Assembly: GCA_905178155.1 (NCBI GenBank)
Contig: CAJINV010000007.1
Span: 352,597 to 400,635 of the forward strand
Source: Amoebophrya sp. A120
Lineage: Eukaryota; Sar; Dinophyceae; Syndiniales; Amoebophryaceae
Direction: 5' to 3'
DNA: 48,039 nucleotides
A program made the position numbers and the translations under genes. This document shows, piece by piece, positions 19,843 through 31,100 of the stretch; within the stretch, counting starts at the first letter, position 1; each line of letters starts with the position of its first letter. The notes below the pieces were generated by a model, which saw only the letters and a program-made list of their open reading frames with translations, did not search any database and was not told where the DNA came from.

Positions 19843-22800
19843 TCATCCCAGATTCGTGATAAACAGAATCATTTCATCCAAATCCGGCCCTGCAAACTCG
19901 TACGCCTTCCATGCCTTCTCCAGCGGAACGCCCATGGACATGCACTGGATGACCGCGTCGGGGACTTGCTTGTTGGGATCTACTTGTGATGCAGATGCAG
20001 AAGATAAACCACCAGCATGCGTATTTATTCCCGTGCTTGTTCCCGCCGAAGATGTTGCTTCCGACACCGGCTCCTTCCCGCTCGGTGGCGCGGCAGCCGT
20101 CTTTCCCTGTTCTGCGTTCGTTGCAGTTGTAGATCCTGCGTTACTTTTTACGCCCATCGACAGTAGCAGTGCCTCCTGCAACAGTATTACAATGAAAAAC
20201 GCCCCCACCCCATACCCAAAAGACAGTTTGTGTTGCTGGATTTGTGTACACAAATGAACTTTGTATTGCAGCAAGAACTTTTTGGCATACTCTAAGCCTT
20301 TTTGGGTACTACGCATCCGGCTAGCAGCTGCGCATGAGAAACAAGTCTAACATTGGCGAAAACGCATGACAGACTGGTTGCACAATGCGCCAGATGTGTG
20401 CCGTTTGCCTTGTACGCACGACAAGGCTGATTTGTGGTCACAAATCAGCATCACAAATTTCCTTTTCGATATGGAGAGGGGAGATTTTTCCTCACAATAA
20501 ACAGCGCCTCATCGTCGGTGGAAGCAGAGGAGGAAGGTTGCTGCAGCGTCTGTGGTATGCATTGCAAAAGTACCACACTCGTAGTAATTCTAATTGAAGA
20601 CATGCATGACAAATTATCGCCTTCCTAAGCTAAAACAGCATTACAGATTCCCTGCTCTGGCGTGCTGAGATGAAAATTTGATGTATTGCGATAACTACTA
20701 CTAGTACGAGACTTTTGCAATCCATATGTTGCTGCTGAAGCTGCAGATTTATCCCCGCCGCTGGCGCGTCCGCGCTGGTAGTAGACATGGAAGATGTTAC
20801 AGCAGTTGGGATGAAAGGGTATTGCAATGAAAACTGCCCCCATCCCCGAACTTGGGAGCATTTGTATTGCAAACCTTTCCAAATGAAACACTCGACCTCT
20901 TGCATCTATCAGCATCACAGATTGCCAGTCGTGAATAGCGAGAATTTGCATTGCAAAAAATCCCAGCAAGCGAAGCGCTTGTGATGCAAGCGATGCGATA
21001 CACGGCTAGACTCTGCATCAGAAAGATTCATACTCCTTTCATGCATGACAAAAAGTTTTCACTTGGAAACTTCGCATCACAAATTATTGCAACTTTGGGG
21101 GTGGGGGCATTTTTCACTGTAATAAAGAGGTGCTGTTGTCCAGACTCGCCATCAGTGCCTTCTTGAGCTCCATCTATCGCGGGGAAAAATCCCCCCTCCC
21201 CATATCGAACAGCACGCCTCAGAAAATTTGTAACGCGGATTCGTGGCCACAAATCGCGTCTGTCTTGCAAGAAGGCAACCCCACAGACTCCGCCGCATTA
21301 TGCCGGCGGTCTGTGATGCTGGTGGGCCTACAGAATAGACGTTTCTCATGCTAAACGCCTAGACCAGCTCCTCTCTACTCAGGCGTGATATGGGCCTGTA
21401 GACCTTCACTGCAAGACACAGCTGACTTGTGTACGCAAATCCAGCATCAGAAACTTCGTTCCGATATGGGAAGGCGGGATTTTTCCTCCTGATACCATCT
21501 CCTCCTGTTTCTGCAGTTGCTCCAGGGATTCCTGTTGCGCCTTTTGCATGAACTCGGACTCGAGCTTGAAATTCGCCTCGTTCGCCTGCCGTTGCTGAAG
21601 CAGCAAAGGGTCCTGACCGGCAGCGGTGCTCGGTGCGTTCGTCGTCAACGGAGAAGCATTCATTTGTAGAAGGTTCGAAGCGGAGGTTGTAGTAGTAGAG
21701 GGATTCGCTGCACGACTGGTGCCCGCTTGCAAGCCGCCCTGGTGCGCCATTTGTTCCAACTCCCGCTGCCTCCTCATCGCTTCCTTCGCGCGTAAGTGCT
21801 GCTCCTTCCGAATTTGTATTGCGAAATCCTCCACGGACCCCGCGTCTTCCAGCCGCCAGCTGATGCTGTGTTCGGGCGAGTTGGTTTTTTTCAAAAAACG
21901 GGTCCGAACTTTCCCGATCTGCGGAGCGCGAGCGTTCCAGGTGTTCATGTCGCGGAGGCTGTTGTAGTGGGATTGCCCCCGGTAGGTCAAGCGGATGACC
22001 GTGTAATTTAATCTGTGAAAGTCGAAGCTATCCTCATCCTCCTGCTTCGACTTCTTCCTATCTGCCTGTGCTTGTCGTTGCGGATGCTGGTGCGCAGCTC
22101 GACTGAAGCTAGTTGCACTACCAGCTGCTGATGCTGGGGGGTAGGAAGCGAAATTTACATTTTGCTGTTGCTGCATGAAGAGCAGGGGGTTATTATTGTA
22201 GTTGGCCGCGTAATTATTGTTCTGCGGATTGTTGTTCGAACTGCTACTTGAGCTCGCGCTACCACCTCCGCTATTGTTCACAACATTCGCCGCACCAGAT
22301 CCACCCACCGCGGATACTGCGTGTGACCAGGCGGATTGCGCTGCTAAATCGTCCTCTATTTCCTGCATCGGATTGAAGTTTGAATTGGAGAAATTCGGGT
22401 TCACAGCTGTACTTATAGTTGTGCTACCTCCACCTGGTTGATGTACGAAAGGTGAACCGCCAGCATTTATCGGCCCTTTCGCGCTGCTCATTCCGGAGTG
22501 CTCGTGGAAGGTTTTATCAAAAGGAAAAAAGCCCCCACCCCATACTCCAAGCGAGATTTGTGTAGCGTGATTTGTGATCACAAGTTGTAACGCTGTCATG
22601 CTAGAAGAGATGTAGAGATGCGGACTGCAGTGCTGGCTGGCGTAGGAAAGCCTTGCGTCTTCAGCATGACAGGAACGAACTTGAAACGGGAAACAGCATG
22701 AAAACTTGCCTGCAAACGCGGGAGCAGCTGCGTCTCCTGGCCTTCTAGCAATACAAATCGAATTGTGTCAACTCAAATACAGCATCACAAATTTCGTTTT

Positions 22801-23906
22801 CGATAGGGGGAGGGGGGATTTTTCCTTTTGATAGGTTTTCTGCAAATTCCCGTCTGGGTCGTAAATCTCCACGCCGCTATCGTAGATCTCGCTCAGACAC
22901 TGGATCTCCATGTCGTCCGCCCAGACTCCCAGTTGCTGCTTCCGGTCCACATAAGAATCAAAGTCGCCGTCCTCGTACACGTTCAGGAAGTTCTGAAAAT
23001 GCGTATCCTGAGTAAAAACGTCCACACCCCAGAGTCAAGTTGAAAAATCTGCTACACAAATCTACCAGCTTTGATAGTTGCGCATGACAAGTTTGGCGTC
23101 GTATTGTGATCCTGTTTAGCTAGTTCAGCAGCATCACAGATCTAGAATATCGTGGTGATTCGAACATGACAAATTGCAAAACACGACTAGAAAACGCTCC
23201 TCATGGGCCTGCGCATGAGAACCATTTTAGGCATGCAGATTTGCACGACAACTCTGGGGTAAGAATGTTTTTGCGGAGGATAATGCGCCCTTTCCAGCCG
23301 CATGTACTCGAAACACTTTTTCCGAACTATCGAAGTGGAAAAAGCCCCCACCCCATACAAAACAGAAAATTTCTGTTGCTGGATTTCTCTACGCAAATCA
23401 GCGTTGTCTTGCAGGAAATGCTTGGAGGCATTTTCTACGCCTGACTGGGTAGGCAGAAGGCTAGCAGTTAGGCATGGCAGACAGCTTTGCAGTAAGCAAA
23501 AGCGCATGACAGATTGGCTGTGGAATGCTGCCAATGGCTCCCATTCGTCCCATACGCAAGACAGAGCTGATTTGTGGTCACAAACCAGCATTACAAATTC
23601 CCGTTCCGAGTACGGGGAGGAGAGCTTTTTCCTCATGATACGAACCATTTCGTGAAACTCCGGTGTGCCGTACATCTGGTCGGAAACAGATCGGTACAAA
23701 CAGTTTCCGTCCGACGCCTGGACTTCCTCGTGCCAGTTCCGCTCGTTCGCGTTGTTTGAATGTGGATCGTCTTGAACAAAATTGTTGTTGCTGGTCACCA
23801 TGCCGCTGTTTTGCTGTTGCTGCAACTGAAAATGGTCCGTCGTGTTAAAGTTCGGGTTTCCGCGGGTGGCGCGAGCCCTCTTGCGGTTGTTCGGGTCGAT
23901 CGTCAT
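19843..23906 (-). CDS. OTU-family deubiquitinase with UIM and UBA-like domains
   Basis: Cysteine protease predicted to remove ubiquitin from proteins. The start is ATG 23906 (MTIDPNNRKRARATR); eight exons give 668 aa. The OTU catalytic block SDGNCLYRSVSDQMYG puts Asp66 and Cys69 at the active site, and GVWADDMEIQCLSEIY is the family's central motif. The catalytic His is in RLTYRGQSHYNSL (about residue 338). A roughly 150-residue insert rich in S, N, Q, G and A separates these two halves, far more than in typical OTU domains. A Gln/Glu-rich helix follows, then two ubiquitin-interacting motifs (EEMELKKALMAS about 494-505, DEALLQEALLLS about 552-563) and a UBA-like tail (VIQCMSMGVPLEKAWKAYEF). 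It is closest to the OTUD5/OTUD3 type by motif order. All seven introns are introners, and each splice restores the frame. Confidence 0.93.
20185..20499 (-). mobile_element. Introner family C, 315 bp
   Basis: TSD AACAG, perfect. Splits the second UIM of the OTU protein (DDEAL|LQEAL). Confidence 0.92.
20556..20726 (-). mobile_element. Introner family G, 171 bp
   Basis: TIR TATGGATTGCAAAAGTCTCG and inverse. Flanks TGTGG and TGTTG match 4 of 5. Joins LQQQ to TLQQPS of the OTU protein. Confidence 0.88.
20820..21124 (-). mobile_element. Introner family F, 305 bp
   Basis: TIR TATTACAGTGAAAAATGCC and inverse. Flanks AAGGG and AAGAG match 4 of 5. Joins DNSTS to FIPTAV of the OTU protein. Confidence 0.9.
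21175..21494 (-). mobile_element. Introner family C, 320 bp
   Basis: TSD CCATC, perfect. Splits the first UIM of the OTU protein (QEEM|ELKKAL). Confidence 0.93.
22515..22833 (-). mobile_element. Introner family C, 319 bp
   Basis: TSD GGTTT, perfect. Joins GNLQKT to FHEHSG of the OTU protein. Confidence 0.93.
23004..23282 (-). mobile_element. Introner family B, 279 bp
   Basis: TSD ATGCG, perfect. Joins RLERAH to FQNFLN within the OTU domain. Confidence 0.93.
23328..23640 (-). mobile_element. Introner family C, 313 bp
   Basis: TSD CGAAC, perfect. Joins FHEMVR to KKCFEY just after the OTU catalytic Cys block. Confidence 0.93.
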
Positions 23907-25212
23907 GTTTTGAGCTGTATGATCTTCTAGTTCAACTGTAGATAGATGTTGTCCTCCCAAAAAATCTAAACTGATTTACACAGCCACAGTGTTGTAGAAG
24001 CTGCATCAAGTAGCTCTTAATACATAAGTACCACGCATTTTGTTTGTCCTGCAAAACTATGAATGGATGATGATTTTTATTTCAGAAGATGTTCCCTTAG
24101 GTGCAGCTACCAGCAGTCGTTTGTGTGCCACTGCCACCTATAGCGTCAGCACATAATGAACTTCAGTTGTAGCTGGCGCAACATATAATTACGGGAACAC
24201 TGATGTCACTGGGTGATTTTAATAGTGTACTAACTGATTTTCGTGGGGGACGGATGTTGAACAAAAAAAAGTGAAAGTACTACTACAACACTACTAGTTC
24301 GGCTTCCTTTTCTTCATCTTCGCTGCTTGAGATAAGTACTACCAGTGGAAATGTTCGAAAATAAAGCAGTATCGTTATTTTATCGTAGGGTACTATAATT
24401 GGGATAACACAGCGGGTCTCTCGTCCTGGATGGTACTAGGATTTTGAAATGGGGATGATTTCTATCGTGAAGATGCTGTTGCTGACTCGAAGCGAAGCAA
24501 ACAATAAAAACCGCAAAAATAAGTATTTAAAACCTGCTGTCGCTCAGTCTCGTTCTCGTCCTCAACATCTTTCGTGTAGGTAATTCTACTCGAGGGAGTG
24601 GTTCTTCTTTCATACCTATCTCAACATCTGCGCATGATCCTAAGTAGAGCACGGGAGAGTGGCAGCACCGAGTGTAGTTGGCTTCTCGCGTCATAAGGCA
24701 GGAGAAAAAAGCGAGTCAGGCTCCTTTGCCGCTTGTGACATCAATCCAAATCCAACAGCTCGTTGTACTTATATCGACCCGAGTGCTTTACTACATTCGA
24801 GCCGGCTAATTATATTACTCAACTCTCCGAGCGAGGATTTCGAACCGAGCCAGGAAGCTTTTCATCTCAGTTGTATAATTTCGACGATTTATTCCCAAGT
24901 TGAGTTTCAGAATTCATACGATTCTTATCTATGATTTTCGTCTTCTTTTCGCGGCCTGGTCGTTTTTAATATCGACTGCAATACTTACACATGTCTGGAA
25001 GGTCTGGAAGACTGTAGAAGCTTGCCATGCAGCTTCCGGATGCCCCAGAAGATGCGTAATGCAGGGCCGAGCAAGCATGACAGGTTCATCTGCGAGAGGG
25101 CAACAATAGACAGCTTTTGCTAATCTTGCAGTCGACAGACAAACTTCGCCTCACTGACAGAGACCATCACAGTTTTTCGTCACCTTTATCCGACACCTTT
25201 GTAGGAATTCTT
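23907..25212. other. Intergenic: upstream of OTU gene / 3' flank of glutaredoxin
   Basis: No gene seen. The section 24990-25150 has CATGTCTGGAAGGTCTGGAAG-like and GCATGACA motifs and may be a decayed family A introner in the glutaredoxin 3' flank. Confidence 0.5.
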
Positions 25213-26235
25213 TCAGTTCTCGGAAACCTTTTGTAGTAACTCTTTCAGTTCTCCCGCCGCATGCATTTCCAGCAATATCTGCGCCCCGCCCACAAACTCG
25301 CCGTTGACGAATAACTGCGGTATGGTCGGCCAGTCGCTTACTTCCTTGATGATCTCGCGAACGTCCTCCGATTTTAGAACGTCGACGAATATGTAGTCCT
25401 CGAATTCCTCCAAATCGAAAAGTTTGATCACTTGGGCAGAGAAGCCACACAGGGGTTCTTCCGGGTTGCCCTTCATGAAAAGCACGGCTTTGCTTTCAAA
25501 TGCAAATATGTCTGGGTCTGAAAGATTGCAGGAGTTTGTCATGCATCTTCTGGGTCACGCAACTGGTCCCTGACGCACGCAAAAGCATTACAGATTTTGC
25601 GCAGACCTCCTGACGTCTATCCCGCATGAGAAATTCCTTTTTTGCGTAGCAAGAAATAGGAAGCTCCTGGTGCTTATGCAATACAAATTTTTTGCCTATT
25701 CCAGAAATCGCATGACAACTCCCATTTCTTGCAGAGGACCCAGACATGTTTGCAATGCATATTTGCTCCCCTTGATCAGATCGAGGATCTTCTGCTTCAG
25801 TTCTGGATTATTACAACTCCCGGCTGCTGGTTCTCCTGATGCAGGAACAGCGTCGGGAATTATCGTACCTCCCGGCTTGTCTGGAGTTTCGGTGGAAAAA
25901 GAACGCAGGTTGGTGATTGCTTGCAGGGTTACTATCGACGGCCTGAGGAGGTTCGGCCTTTCGAGGCGGGTAGAAGCGGCTTTGTTTTTCGGAGCGGGTC
26001 CATACAATGGTCTCCCGATGCTAGACGAGCTACTGAAGCTGTAGTCCCCGCCAGCAGAGGAAGGTTCTTGTGCTGGTAAAGCGACACGGTTGGAGGGCTG
26101 GTCGTGCGCCCCGACTTGATTTCTCACAGAAGCTGGCACTGCAGCTCGAGAAGCTGCACGACCCCCGCAGAGCAACACGGACACGGAGGGAAAAGCAGCT
26201 GGCAGCCGCCCAAAAGAAACCGACGAAGTTGCCAT
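25213..26235 (-). CDS. Monothiol glutaredoxin, CGFS type, mitochondrial-like
   Basis: Glutaredoxins of this class bind glutathione and a [2Fe-2S] cluster and pass clusters to acceptor proteins in iron-sulfur assembly. ATG 26235 gives a 249-aa protein from two exons (26235-25762 and 25488-25213). The first roughly 150 residues are Ser/Arg/Ala-rich and poorly conserved, beginning MATSSVSFGRLPAAFPS, and fit a mitochondrial targeting region. The glutaredoxin domain follows: VLFMKGNPEEPLCGFS with active-site Cys172, then WPTIPQLFVNGEFVGG (cis-Pro loop and GG glutathione-binding motif) and a C-terminal helix. The single introner lies just before the first beta strand. Grx5-like by motif; the location is inferred from the N-terminus. 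Confidence 0.95.
25494..25761 (-). mobile_element. Introner family A, 268 bp
   Basis: TSD TTTGC, perfect. One TIR starts TTTCAAATGC instead of TATCAAATGC. Joins LIKGSK to AVLFMK of the glutaredoxin. Confidence 0.92.
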
Positions 26236-27825
26236 TTTGATGTGTGGTCTCTTGCAGTCTTGAACGTGGTCCGTACACGGGAAAACGAAAAAGCGAAAAA
26301 ACAAAAAATAGAAAATGAAAATAAGTATCTGTCGAGTATGATTTCTCGTGTAAAAGATGTTTTTCTCTCTGGAATCTTGTTTACTTGCATGGAAAACTGA
26401 ATAAACTTGCGATGCTCGTTGTGCACTGATTTCTCCAAAATCTGTGTTGGTTGCATAACCGACAAAAGCGAAGCTGCTTTTGTTATGCAAAAATGGAGTT
26501 TGTCATGGATGCGCACTACGGACGATGACAGAGCTTCTTGTTCTGAAACCTTGAAAAGAACAACTTGCGAAAAGATCAAAAAGCGGACTCAGGTTCATCA
26601 AAAATACCCGTAATCCAACTTATCCCTCCTGCGAACTGCATGTCGCGACAAGTTTTTAAATATGTGCTTCGTGAAAAGTAATCAATATTCATACCGTTGT
26701 ACAGGTGCGTTTTTTAGTTCTTCGACAGCGAGCCCTTCCTTAACCGTGGCGGTTTCTCATCACATGACTCTCGTCGTGCCGACGTCGCAACAGCTCCAGT
26801 ATCCTTGAAGATCATTCCATGCGTAGTGTAGTTCAGTTGTTCTCTTGAAGATTAATCCGCGGGTGAGACAGGAGCTGCAACTTGCGCAATATTCAAGTTG
26901 TTGTGCTCTACTTGCTTCGAATAAAGTAATACTACGCCGAGTCTTGTTGTAGTAGTTTCTCTACTTCTTTGCGTGCTGTAAATTGATAATTCCAATCTAG
27001 TTGTGACACTCCTTGTGAGACATAGAAATGAAGATCCAAGCCTTGTGCTCGTCGACTTTTTTAATTTACACAGAAAAGATATCAAATATGTTTTCCCCTA
27101 CTCGGTTCTCAGCCTGACGATTTCTCTCTTGGACGGGTGGAAGGCACTAGAAGAGGTGGTACCATAATTATCGCTAGATTTACTCCTGTCAAGAACGACA
27201 AAGCCGCAACTGGCGAAGCCAATCGTTTTTCGTGCTGGTTGTCACGTTTTATTTTGGGCAAACAAAACGAAAAACAGCAGAACCCAGCCCGCGGACTGGG
27301 ACAGGGAAGCAGGACACAAAGAGCAGCATAATAAAGGAGAAAAGGAAACAAAGCACGGCGAAAATGAAATCAAAAAGCCTACTAGGGGGGAGAAAACAAA
27401 AATCAAGTTTCTTTCCCAGTAAACCTCCCCTGCTGTGCGCCGGCTGCGGTGGTGCGTCCCCCCCTTCCTAAGGGCACCTACTTATCCGCTTCACAGCCAT
27501 CCAAGGACTGTGGAGCAACAAGAAGGTAACTTCCACTACGCCGTCACTGCCGCTTGCACACGATCCAGCGAGGGCCCGCGTCAGATCCAGTCGCAGGTGG
27601 TGGTGACAGAGGTACAAGTACAACTAGGCACTTACCAACTCTGCACGACTGCGCCGGCGCATTTTTCCAGATGAGGAGAAGCCACAGCCTGGTGTTTTTT
27701 CCTCTTGTCAGTCCGCCTCCGATGGCAATAAAACAAAGGGGGTCCTAAAACTAGTACGTAGATGAAATTATAACGTGACAAATAGCACCATCGAATTGCT
27801 TCTCGTGCTGCACCACACAGGTGAA
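26236..27825. other. Intergenic: upstream of glutaredoxin / 3' flank of transketolase
   Basis: No gene seen. At about 26405-26560 lie introner-like internal motifs and an imperfect hairpin (GCATAAC..GTTATGC), possibly a decayed introner in the 5' leader of the glutaredoxin gene. The rest is without recognisable features. Confidence 0.5.
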
Positions 27826-28088
27826 TATCAAATGCAAAAATGTCTGGGTCTGGAAGAGCACAGCTTTGTAACGCACATTTTCCATGATCCATGATGTCTG
27901 TGATGTATGCCATAGCATCACAGATTTTTTGAGCGGTTATCTATGCGCATCCAGAGTGACAAACGCCCTCTCCGCGTAGCCAAATTTGAATCCTCTTGCT
28001 GGTCATGCAACACAGCTTTTTTTAGCATCCAAATGCAGCATCACAAGTTTGGCTCTTCCAGACCCAGACAACATTTTTGCATTTGATA
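27826..28088 (-). mobile_element. Introner family A in transketolase 3' flank, 263 bp
   Basis: Full TIRs and a perfect TSD GTGAA (27821-27825, 28089-28093). It lies 21 bp beyond the transketolase stop codon, so outside any CDS, probably in the 3' UTR. Confidence 0.92.
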
Positions 28089-28109
28089 GTGAAAGAGATG
28101 TGACTTATC

Positions 28110-31100
28110 CTATTTATGTTCCTCAAAATCCTTCATCACTTTCGCCGCAACTTTTTCCGCAGTAAAGCCGAATTCCTCCTTAAGCTTTCCGCCCGGAGCC
28201 GACGCACCAAAGCTGGACATGCAGATCATATGCATGGCAAATATGTCTGGCTCTGAGAATTATTTGTTGTGCTATAATTACTCGCATTTTTGCAAAGTGG
28301 CAGGCTTGTACTCGGCGGAACAGCATCAGATGTGGTCTGGCGAGGCTTGTTGCTGATTCATTCGTATTAAACCGCATGACAAATAACCGCAAATTATCCA
28401 GCACGACAAAACAACTGCCCAACTATCGTATTCATGCAATATACAGATCTTTCTGTCCTTGAAGTCTTGCATCACAAACCCAGTGTCCCACAGATATTTG
28501 CAATGCATAGATCACCGAATCCGCGTACTTCTCCAATCCGAAGGACGTGGAGCACGACTCGCAGTACACTTTGAAGGTCTTTTTCGGCAGCACTGATTCC
28601 TGGTACTGCTTCGTTTGTTCCGCGAACAGTTCCCAGCAGGGAAAAGACACTACGCGGACTTTCTTGATGTTCTTCTCCGCAAGAATCTTCTTCGCCTTCA
28701 TCATCAAGTCCACCTCCTGCCCAGAGGCGGAGAGAATAATCTCTGGCGGCTCGACGGAGTCGGAAACGACATAGGCGCCCTTTGCTACTTTGTCCTTATC
28801 TGTGCCGACGACGTGCGGGGCGGTGGACCGGGAAAGGATGATAGCGGTGGGTCGGGTTTGGTTCTCGAGCCAGCACTGGTACGCACCAGCGGTCTCGTTA
28901 CCTGCGAATGTTTTGTGACATGAGACCTATTACGATCTTAAAGCTTTCATGCAGTTCGACGCACCATCACAGCGCGCTTTATTTTCCATGCATATTCACG
29001 CATTTTAATTTATGACAAAAAAGAAGACTCCCTAGTACCGTCTGCTGGTCTGATCGCCAAGAAGTTCGGTGTCGCGCGCATCAGCTGCAGAACCTCCACC
29101 GGTTGGTGCGTTGGGCCGTCCTCCCCCAAGTCGATACTGTCGTGCGTCCCAATGTACAGCACCGGAAATTTGCTCAAAGCCGATAACCTGACCGATCCCC
29201 AGGCGTACCCGTAGAACACCGCGAAGGTGGCGCAGTAGGGTAGCGTCATGAAACTGTTTCCGTACTTCGCGTTGTTCTGTGCGTAGCTCATCATCCCGTT
29301 GCAGATTCCCGCCATCGCGTGCTCCCGCACACCGAACCGGAGGTACCGCCCCGTTGGGTTGCTGTCCTGAAAATCGTCCACGTGTTTTGTGTTGCAGCTC
29401 GGTGTATCCACTGCAAATATCCCTGGATGTCTGCAAACCTGTAATGCTGAATGGTCATGCTTGAGCGTGCCTTTCAGTGCAGTGCAGCATCACAAATTTT
29501 CTTAACGCTTTCTGATACTTAGTGCGCATTACAAACTGCGACTTTTTACGACGAGACTGTGGCGCTTTTATTGCTTTTCTGCAATACAGATTTTCCAGGA
29601 ATGCTGGACACGCAATACAGATTCCACCTTTAATTCCAGACCCAAACATATTTGCAATGCATATGGTGCCAAATCTGCGCACCCGCCGACTAGCTCCGGT
29701 AACTTGTTTACCAGTGCTTTCAGACACTCCCCGGAGTACACCCTCGTTGCCGCCGCTTTCGAGGTACCTGGATCGTAGGACGGCAAACAGGACTTCCAGT
29801 CCGCTGGCAGCTTCCCCTGTAATCTCCGGGACAGTTCTTTGCCGAGGTCGGGGAACTGCTGCTCGTAGTTGTGGAGCATCTTCTCCCACTGCGTGCACAT
29901 TGCGTTCCCGACTGACCCGTGGGCTTCGAACCTGATTTTCATGAAAAATGTCATCGTACTTGTTGTGCATCACAAACCCCCTATGTGTAGCTGAGCCTCG
30001 CATTACAAACATCAACATCACGAAGCAATTATCTATTTTTCAAAACTCTGTACATCTGTTTCACCGCCGTTGGAATGGCGAATTTCTATCCAAGAAAAAA
30101 ACTGCGTTAGTGTAACTTTGTAGGAAGAGCAGCATCACAAATTCGTTTTGCATTACAGGAAAAACCTGTCATGCGTAGCTAGTACGTGCAAACACGTATG
30201 AAAGTGGCCTATGACGCACACTCAGCATGACAACTGTAACTGTTTTGCATTTTCTGCATCACAAATTTAGACTTACACAGTTTTTTTCTAGGATAATTTC
30301 GCCTCTGCGTTCATTCCTAACTGCTTCTTCATCGCGGTTATGACATCTGCCCCCAGCGTATCCAGGAAAAAACTGTGTAGTAAGTGTAACTTTGTAGGAA
30401 GATGAGCCGCATCACAAATTCCTTTTGCATTACAGGGAAATAATAAACCTGTCATGCGCAACTAGTACCTTCAGTGAACAAAACACGTATGAAAGTGGCC
30501 TATGACGCAGCAGCACATCCGGCATGACAATCGTAAACAGTTGTGCATTTTCTGCATCGCAGATTCGCACTCACATAGGTTTTTTCTTGGATACAGTGGT
30601 GCCCCGTGTGTTTTTTCGCTCCCCGCTTTCTCGCAGCCGTACCCGATGGTAGTTTATCAAATGCAAAAATGTCTGGGTCTGGAAATTTGTGATGCTAAAG
30701 TTTGGATAAGACTGGCGCTCTCAAGTGCAGCCCAGCATGACAAGTATACTTGACGCCGTCTGATGCGTAGCACGCATGACAAACTGCGTTTTTGCAAGAG
30801 GAAAAAGCACCGCCTTTCATCTTGCTGGCTGTGCAATACAGATTTCTCAGGAATGCCAGACATGCAACACAAGTTCCACTTTTCCAGACCCAGATATTTT
30901 TACAATGCATATAGTTTTCATGATAAGGATATGCATTGCAAACATCGATCATCTCGGTCTGGATTTCTATATGCAACATTTCTTCAAGGACACGAACAAG
31001 ATAGATCTGTATTATGCATGAAAACGATTTATCTTGGGCAGTTTTTTGTCGCGCTAGTTGGCCGTTTGCCATCCGAAAAATTTGTCATGCGTGTCAACAC

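Noticed and set aside
23187-23400. ORF continuing the OTU frame into VCDHKSALSCVWDEWEPL
   Set aside because: This is translation of the family C introner body; splicing at CGAAC restores the OTU domain.
24830-24870. tRNA-like TTCGAACC segment
   Set aside because: No matching acceptor stem or D-arm around it.
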